Origin: Mesostigma viride
Lineage: Eukaryota; Streptophyta; Mesostigmatophyceae; Mesostigmatales; Mesostigmataceae
Direction: 5' to 3'
Assembly (NCBI GenBank): GCA_009746045.1
Contig: RPFO01000310.1
Coordinates: forward strand, 4,243,281 to 4,290,780
Length of the DNA stretch: 47,500 nt
The notes below the pieces were generated by a model. That model ran no database searches. It was given only the letters and a program-made list of their open reading frames with translations, and was not told the DNA's origin. The translations under genes were made by a program, and so were the position numbers. Positions within the stretch are counted from its first letter, which is position 1; every line of letters begins with the position of its first letter. Shown here piece after piece: positions 41,835 through 47,500 of the stretch.

Positions 41835-41983
41835 GTGGCATGCCTCTAGCTGGCATGAAGGAGCTAGAAAGGGGGTCTATGCCCTTTCTTCCTGTTGTGC
41901 ACATGCAGGGATTAAAAACACTTCGGTGCTCCGTGACTCCTTAACGGGAGCACGAGTTTAATTAATTAATTAATTAATTAATT
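41835..41983 (+). mobile_element. R3 short retroposon, copy 2, with TTAA-repeat tail
   Basis: Matches 29124-29257 in the opposite orientation: GTGGCATGCC, GGCATGAAGGAG, GGGATTAAAAACACTTCGGT, GCTCCGTGACTCCTTAACGG, GAGCACGAG, then about 25 bases of TTAA repeat. A target duplication was not found. Confidence 0.75.
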
Positions 41984-42000
41984 GTTGAGCTCGACCTCGA

Positions 42001-42910
42001 TCTCTTGCAGTCGCCCTAGCCGAGCCGAACTGTGAGGAGTACGACTTTGACGCGCCAGCCAAGCGCGTCAAGCTAGCCCGGCTTTCTGACAAGCTCGACC
42101 ACGATCGCATCCTGGCCGACCTGCGATTTTTTTGCATCGCACGCCTCGCTTACGGATCGAACTGTGCAAGCAGCTCTTCCTCCAGGGTCGCCTCGATTCA
42201 GTGCTTTCCAGAGGCGCACTTACACTTTCGACGCCGGTCCTCAAACTCCGCCGCCCCGCCACCTTCAGCAATACACCAGGCTCTTCTCCGGCCCTCCTTC
42301 GGACGCTCCATCGAGGAGCTCTGCCCCCCCCAGCCCCTCACCACCACCTTGACCGAGTCCTCCATCCACTCACTCCTTAATGAAGGAGGCCCTCGAGCAG
42401 AACGTGGCCCCCCTTGCTGCAGATGTGGCGGCCATGGGCAGCATGCACGCTGACTGCCGAGCTCCCCCTCCTCTCCACCATCTCCACCGCCACCTCAATC
42501 CACCCTGCTCGCCTCCTCCACCGCCACCACCCCCTCCTCGACCGACGCCATCACCGGCGCCCAGCTCCGCGACATCGACCAGCGCCTCACAAGGACACCG
42601 CCACTATCGCCATCGAGTGCATGCAAAACACCGCAGGCATCACCGCCCAGGCGGTGAAGGACATTGCCGCAAAGCCAGCCCCCGCTGGCCCGGCTAGCTG
42701 GTGCTGCTCCTCCCACCTGAAACCTGGGCGGACATGCTTAAGCAACACGCCACCTCCACCACCTCCGCCATCTGGCAGACCGTGGCCTTGTATCACATCA
42801 AATTTTTCCCGCGGAGAGCCGGCCGGAAAAATCTTTCCGACTTGCCCGACTGAGCTGGACGGTACGGACCAAATTTCGGTGCAAATTGTGGCCAAAAAGC
42901 TATGTCGGCT
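42001..42910 (+). pseudogene. Decayed coding sequence, possibly transposon ORF1
   Basis: Patches of protein-like sequence in shifting frames: PNCEEYDFDAPAKRVKLARL (about 42030-42090), MKEALEQNVAPLAADVAAMG (42380-42439), QNTAGITAQAVKDIAAKPA (about 42628-42684). Pro-rich and Ser/Thr-rich stretches lie between. Many shifts and stops rule out one intact frame. It lies downstream of the ORF1-like copy 2 and may be part of a related, older element. No family is recognised with confidence. Confidence 0.3.
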
Positions 42911-43339
42911 GATTTAATGGCGGTGACCTTGATGGAGGCATTTAAGCATTATTAACGCTGGAAAATTTTGCTGCACATGCTCCGAGATGTGCGATCGCTC
43001 ATGATATTTTTTTTTCTATTTTACCGACGTGCTGCAAGCTGAAAAAAATATTCGCGCGGGGGTGGGTACGAGCCTGCCGACCCTTTTGCGGGCTGCTGTC
43101 CGCAGATGCAAAAAAGTACACCGTTGTGTTACTCCATCCACCACTGGGTCCGCGTGCGATAAGAGCGAATTTCTCTTCGTTGGTAAGTCTATTTTAGCGT
43201 TACCGTTCGCTTTTCCCGAAAAATTTTCAGTTCGGTTTATTTCCTCGTTAAATCTGCTAGTGGGTGCTTCGGAGCTCTAAAACCCTGAAATCCACCGCCC
43301 CCCCCCTCCCCCCAATGCTTCATTGTATTGCTCAGATCA

Positions 43340-43900
43340 TCATGAATTCGACGGAAGGCAACCTGCGGTATTGTTACCAGTGTGACAAGCTACGACGGCG
43401 CACCTCAGATGGCGATCTCACGTATGGCGGCCTGCCCCGCACGATTCACACCAGCAAGTGCGTAAACTGCGACTGAAAGCTGCAGAATTTTTGCGCTGTC
43501 AACGTCCGCCCGTGGCAGGTCTTGTACAATCTTAAGGCGGCTGCTGCCATGGGATGGAAACCGTTTGCGAACAAATATTTTGTTATCTCTCCTTGCCCCC
43601 GTGAGGCGTTTTATACAATGTTCAAGCACGTAGGGGAGGGCGCAGCCGATCAGCCGCAGGGAAGGTGCCATGGCAACTTCAAGGAAAATGCAACGAAGGT
43701 CAAGCGCGTGTTAACGGATTTTAACGAAATAGAAGACCTGTTGACGGAAGGTGACACCAGCAAGGTAGCCACAGTGTGGGCAGGGGCTAGTGTGATGGTG
43801 GATAGCACTCTTTCTGTTATTGTGCCCCCCTTTACAGCCACCTGGGCATCCACTTCCCATGGAGAGTGCTCCCTCAAGATAACATTTTCTACCATGGTCA
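43340..43900 (+). CDS. Hypothetical coding region running into the C-rich minisatellite
   Basis: Two stretches look coding. The first is CYQCDKLRRRTSDGDLTYGG...KCVNCD (about 43371-43476), two CxxC pairs that could bind zinc. The second opens at the ATG at 43522 (MYNLKAAAAMGWKPFANKYF) and continues for about 125 codons until it enters the minisatellite at 43903. An in-frame stop separates the two. No family is recognised. It may be a cellular gene with an unseen intron or a transposon remnant. Confidence 0.25.
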
Positions 43901-43902
43901 TG

Positions 43903-45207
43903 CCCCCCCCACACCCACGCATGCATGCCAGCCCCCCCATACACCCACGCATGCATGCCAGCCTCCCCCCATACCCACGCATGCATGCCAGCCCCCCACA
44001 CATCCACGCATGCATGCCAGCTCCCCCCCACACCCACACATGCATGCCAGCCCCCCCCAACACCCACGCATGCATGCCATCCCCCCCCACACCCACACAT
44101 GCATGCCAGCCCCCCCACACACCCACGCATGCATGCCAGCCTCCCCACACACCCACGCATGCATGCCAGCCCCCACACCCACACCCACGCATGCATGCCA
44201 GCCCCCCCCACACCCACGCACGCATGCCAGCCCCCCCCCCCCACACATGCATGCTAGCCCCCCCCCCCCACACGCATGCATGCCAGCCCCCCCAGACACA
44301 CACGCATGCATGCCAGCCCCCCCCACACACCCACGCATGCATGCCAGCCCCCCACACACCCACGCATGCATGCCAGCTCCCCCCCACACCCACGCATGCA
44401 TGCCAGCCCCCTCCCCCACCCACGCATGCATGCTAGCCCCCCCCACACCCACGCATGCATGCCAGCCCCCCCCACACCCACGCACGCATGCCAGCCCCCC
44501 CCTACATCCACGCACGCATGCCAGCCCCCCCCCACACCCACGCATGCATGCCAGCCCCCACCCCCCCACACGCATGCATGCCAGCCCCCCCACACGCACG
44601 CATGCATGCCAGCCCCCCCGCACACCCACGCATGCATGCCAGCCCCCCCCCCACCCACGCATGCATGCTAGCCCCCCCACACCCACGCATGCATGCCAGC
44701 CCCCCCCACACCCACGCACGCATGCCAGCCCCCCCCTACACCCACGCACGCATGCCAGCCCCCCCCACACCCACGCATGCATGCCAGCCCCACCCCCCAC
44801 ACGCATGCATGCCAGCCCCCCCCACACACGCATGCATGCCAGCCCCCACCCCCCACACGCATGCATGCCAGCCCCCCCCACACCACGCATGCATGCCAGC
44901 CCCCCCAGACACCCACGCATGCATGCCAGCCCCCCCCCACACCCACGCATTCATGCCAGCCCCCCCCACACCCACGCATGCATGCTAGCCCCCCCCACAC
45001 ACGCATGCATGCCATCCCCCCCCACACCCACACATGCATACCACCCCCCCCACACCCACGCATGCATGCCAGCCCCCCCATACCCACGTATGCATGCCAG
45101 CTCCCCACACATCCACGCATGCATGCCAGCCCCCCCCACACCCACGCATGCATGCCAGCCCCCCCCACACCCACGCATGCATGCCAGCCCCCCCCACATC
45201 CACGCAT
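43903..45207 (+). repeat. C-rich minisatellite with GCATGCATGC core, about 27-bp unit
   Basis: About 1.3 kb of units of the form CACCCACGCATGCATGCCAG followed by a C run of variable length, with some units shortened to CACACGCATGCATG. The variable C run makes all six frames drift, and the long His/Ala/Cys/Pro and Gly/Trp/Met frames are artefacts. Every unit carries the self-complementary GCATGCATGC or a one-base variant. Confidence 0.97.
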
Positions 45208-45538
45208 GCGGATGGGCGCCAGGCCTCGAACAAGAAGGGCAAGACCAAGGGTGTGCTGCTGCAAGTAGTGACAATGGAGCAGCGCAGGACTCAACTAGAT
45301 CACATGCCAGGCCTCCAGCGCAGCCCAAGTAGGAGAGAGAGGCAGACGATAAAGCGGCAGCGGGCTGTACGCGGCATGTTTTATTTACCAAGTGACTCGT
45401 GTTTTATGCATAGCATTTAGAACATTTACGAGCTTGTTCACACCTTGATTGTACAACTTAGGACATTGTATCATTATTCCTGTTGTCAACATCATTCGCC
45501 ATGTTCAATCCATATAATATGTGTCCAAGTGACCATTA
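45208..45538. other. Unique flank of the C-rich minisatellite
   Basis: One frame continues out of the repeat for about 70 codons with a basic composition (ASNKKGKTKG, RRERQTIKRQRAV) to a stop at 45418-45420. No start, domain or partner exon is visible, so it is not called as a gene. Confidence 0.4.
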
Positions 45539-46240
45539 ATGCTGCCATATGTCACTGATGGTATGTTAAACGTTGGTTTAGGAACTGAGATTTGGCATTG
45601 TCATCATGACGTTGGACCTGAATTCAATGTGTGTGCAAGTTTTGGGTCAAGTGGAATCATATTGGATGCAATCTGCATGATTTGACTTATGCAAAATGAA
45701 AGAAATGAGCAAAAACTGCATTTTTAATGCTATTGACTGTCACAAATAGGTCTGTAGGTGACCTCAACCTTGGTGCATGCTTTACCTGGCCTTTGTAAAT
45801 TATGCATTTAAGTTGTGTGCCTTGTTTGAAATGGTTATGGCCCTCTTGGATGTAAAAAACTAATGAAATTGTAATAAAAATTGACTTTTATGCTGTCAAA
45901 CGTCACCAACATGTTGAAGGTGGGGTGCAAACTGAGACTTCACAATGTCATCATGATGGAGGACCAGAATTCAGTTTGCATGCAAGTTTCTGGGTCAATT
46001 GAATAAAATTTGATGTTGATTGCTTGCCTCTATGTGTGCAAAAATGTCAAAAACCATGTACCTTATGCTGTTATACGTCACAGTTAACCTTGCCAGGGTT
46101 GTCCGATGACCCCCAATTTTGGGGGGTAAACACTACCATATATGTGCTCGCTTGGGCCCAAAACCTGGGTTCAACATGTTTTAGCAAGCCAGTCAAATAA
46201 TTTTTTGGCCAGAAAGTGCCCAAAAAATTTGATGTGATGT
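45539..46240 (+). repeat. Diverged tandem repeat, about 165-190 bp period
   Basis: Four unit starts share the pattern ATGCTG--A--GTCAC: 45539 (ATGCTGCCATATGTCAC), about 45728 (ATGCTATTGACTGTCAC), about 45891 (ATGCTGTCAAACGTCAC) and about 46065 (ATGCTGTTATACGTCAC). Other shared blocks are GTCATCATGA, GACCTGAATTCA/GACCAGAATTCA and GCAAGTTTTGGGTCAA/GCAAGTTTCTGGGTCAA. The region is A+T-richer than its surroundings and has no gene. Confidence 0.6.
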
Positions 46241-46391
46241 ACATGTAGCCGCAAGCTGATGGCCACAAGGTGCCAGAGCTAATTGAAGGTACTATAACGA
46301 GCTGCATGCGCTAATATCATTTCAAGTGCTGTAATGCCTAAGCTATCCCATGTAATCAATTGCCCCCATCTAGACAACTAGCTTGAGTGCT

Positions 46392-46781
46392 CTATCCCGG
46401 GGGGGGGGGCTTCCACAGTTTCTTGTTGACATAAAGGTCGATCCCCGCCTCGCCAATACACTTGGGGCTTCTAGCTCGGGGTTGGTCTTGTGGCGGATGT
46501 AGTCGATCGGGCCACTGATCGCGGCGTTGCTGCTGCTGGGCTGGCGTCAGGTCGTCGTCAAGCGACCAGGAGGTGTTCACCAGCTTCTTGCGGCGAGAGA
46601 GGAACCGAACTCGGGCTGTGATGTCGCTGAAGGTGAGGACCACTGGAGGGGGGCCAGCCTTGGCCCGTGGATGGGGCAGGCGGTAGGCGCCCTGCATGTA
46701 GTATGCCGGTCGGTAGCCTAGTAGGCCGGTGCATGTAGTATGCGAAAGGGTACGTGGCAGCTGGCCGTCTGCATGGTGCAA
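46392..46781 (-). pseudogene. LINE ORF1-like domain, copy 3
   Basis: An open frame of 129 codons. Its central part reads GPPPVVLTFSDITARVRFLS, RRKKLVNTSWSLDDDLTPAQ, QQQRRDQWPD, and then the frame appears to shift. It has the same layout as copies 1 and 2: a hydrophobic strand, a basic FLSRRKKL helix, then DDDLTPAQQQ-RR-WP. This is the best-preserved copy of the domain. It is probably a remnant of an ORF1-type nucleic-acid-binding protein of a non-LTR element. Confidence 0.5.
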
Positions 46782-46789
46782 ATCCGATC

Positions 46790-47500
46790 TACCAAGCGAT
46801 CGATCGCTTGCAGATCCGGCACTTCTTTAATGATTCCCATGCCGGCGGCCAGTAAGGCCTGTCCCGCTGCCACGTGTAGCACTGATCGCGAGCCCGCATG
46901 CAGTTGTACAGGTACGTTGCATGTCCAATGGCCAGCCGGCGACAGCAGTGTTGCAATTCTTGAGGCCTATGGTATTCAATTCCTGGTACCTTGTTTACTG
47001 ATGGCCTGATCACGGATCGATCGTAATATCAATAAGGTGCATGGGTGTGTGCACACGTTGAACAAATTTGGTTGTTATATAGTGGCAGATAAAGTTCATC
47101 CCTGCATTGCAGAAGTTCTGGCCTGGTACTGCATTCAGCTAGGGCTTCCAACGTGATCTACAACAATGCATTAAATAGTCATGTCAGCAGATTGGGTTAC
47201 TTTGAATTGTGCAACTGCTCGTTTGCAAGCTTTACGCTTCATTCAATTCCTTAAACTGACACCAGCAGTTGAAACACTGGGTGCCGCCTATTTCTCATGA
47301 CCCCGCTTCCTTTGACACCGTTCTTAATACGCAATCATACAAGCTACTGCTCCCTGGCTGTTGCTGCTGTAGTCCACCGCCAATTAAACCAGCATGCGGT
47401 AGACCCATTCAACCCCCCTCTCTCTATGAAGTCTGTTCAACAGACATCTTGCGTGGCACTGCTGATTGCATGAACATACAAACCCATCCCATACCAAGGG
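46790..47500. other. Intergenic, no gene recognised
   Basis: Mixed-composition unique DNA to the end of the window. Short open frames only; no repeats of the families seen elsewhere were recognised. Confidence 0.4.

Noticed and set aside
43650-45332. Several long frames rich in His/Ala/Cys/Pro or Gly/Trp/Met
   Set aside because: They arise from the C-rich minisatellite. Overlapping frames on both strands are equally open and none has non-repeat sequence of a known family.

Overview
The window is nuclear DNA from a eukaryote of the green lineage, probably a microalga. The evidence is three intron-rich genes with GT-AG introns and correct phases throughout. One is a plastid-targeted protein of the CGLD27/Ycf36 family, which is characteristic of green and other plastid-bearing lineages. 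The second is a YebC/TACO1-type protein with a transit-peptide-like leader. The third is a secreted multicopper oxidase. The species cannot be told from this sequence.

Layout: 1-2130 is pyrimidine-rich low-complexity DNA with a block of degenerate TTACGC repeats. 2131-3682 has no recognisable gene but holds two perfect palindromes just past the oxidase stop codon. 3683-16087 (minus) is a 14-exon laccase/ascorbate-oxidase-like gene of 758 codons. It has all four copper-binding motifs, an unusual helical C-terminal extension, and a ~730 bp 9-bp minisatellite in its last intron. 16088-19367 holds a weak gene candidate, another 9-bp minisatellite and a degraded LINE ORF1-like sequence. 19503-28922 is a Ty3/gypsy chromodomain LTR retrotransposon (coding strand minus) with near-identical LTRs, a 5-bp target duplication and an extra 3' ORF. 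28923-30440 is a nest of truncated retroposons. 31312-31992 is a 39-bp minisatellite that runs into the stop codon of the CGLD27-like gene (31973-33969, minus). That gene is divergent from the YebC/TACO1 gene (34724-38592, plus). 39137-42920 holds tRNA-like SINEs, more truncated retroposons and decayed ORF1-like sequence. 43903-45207 is a C-rich minisatellite containing GCATGCATGC. 45539-46240 is a diverged satellite-like tandem repeat. 46392-46781 is a third ORF1-domain copy.

The three host genes share no obvious pathway: two encode predicted organelle proteins (plastid membrane biology and organellar translation) and one encodes a secreted oxidase. The most unusual content is the retroposon layer. 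One family (R1 here, 3' end TTGTCTCCTTG, no A-tail) has left five insertions with target duplications, three of them only 11-14 bp long. Three other families (R2, R3, R4) also show target duplications, and several empty sites lie inside this same window. The LTR element carries an A-AAA-AAC slippery heptamer directly before the inferred gag stop. It is also broken by about a dozen single-base contractions, mostly at homopolymers, while the three host genes have none, which points to an unpolished repeat rather than a dead one.
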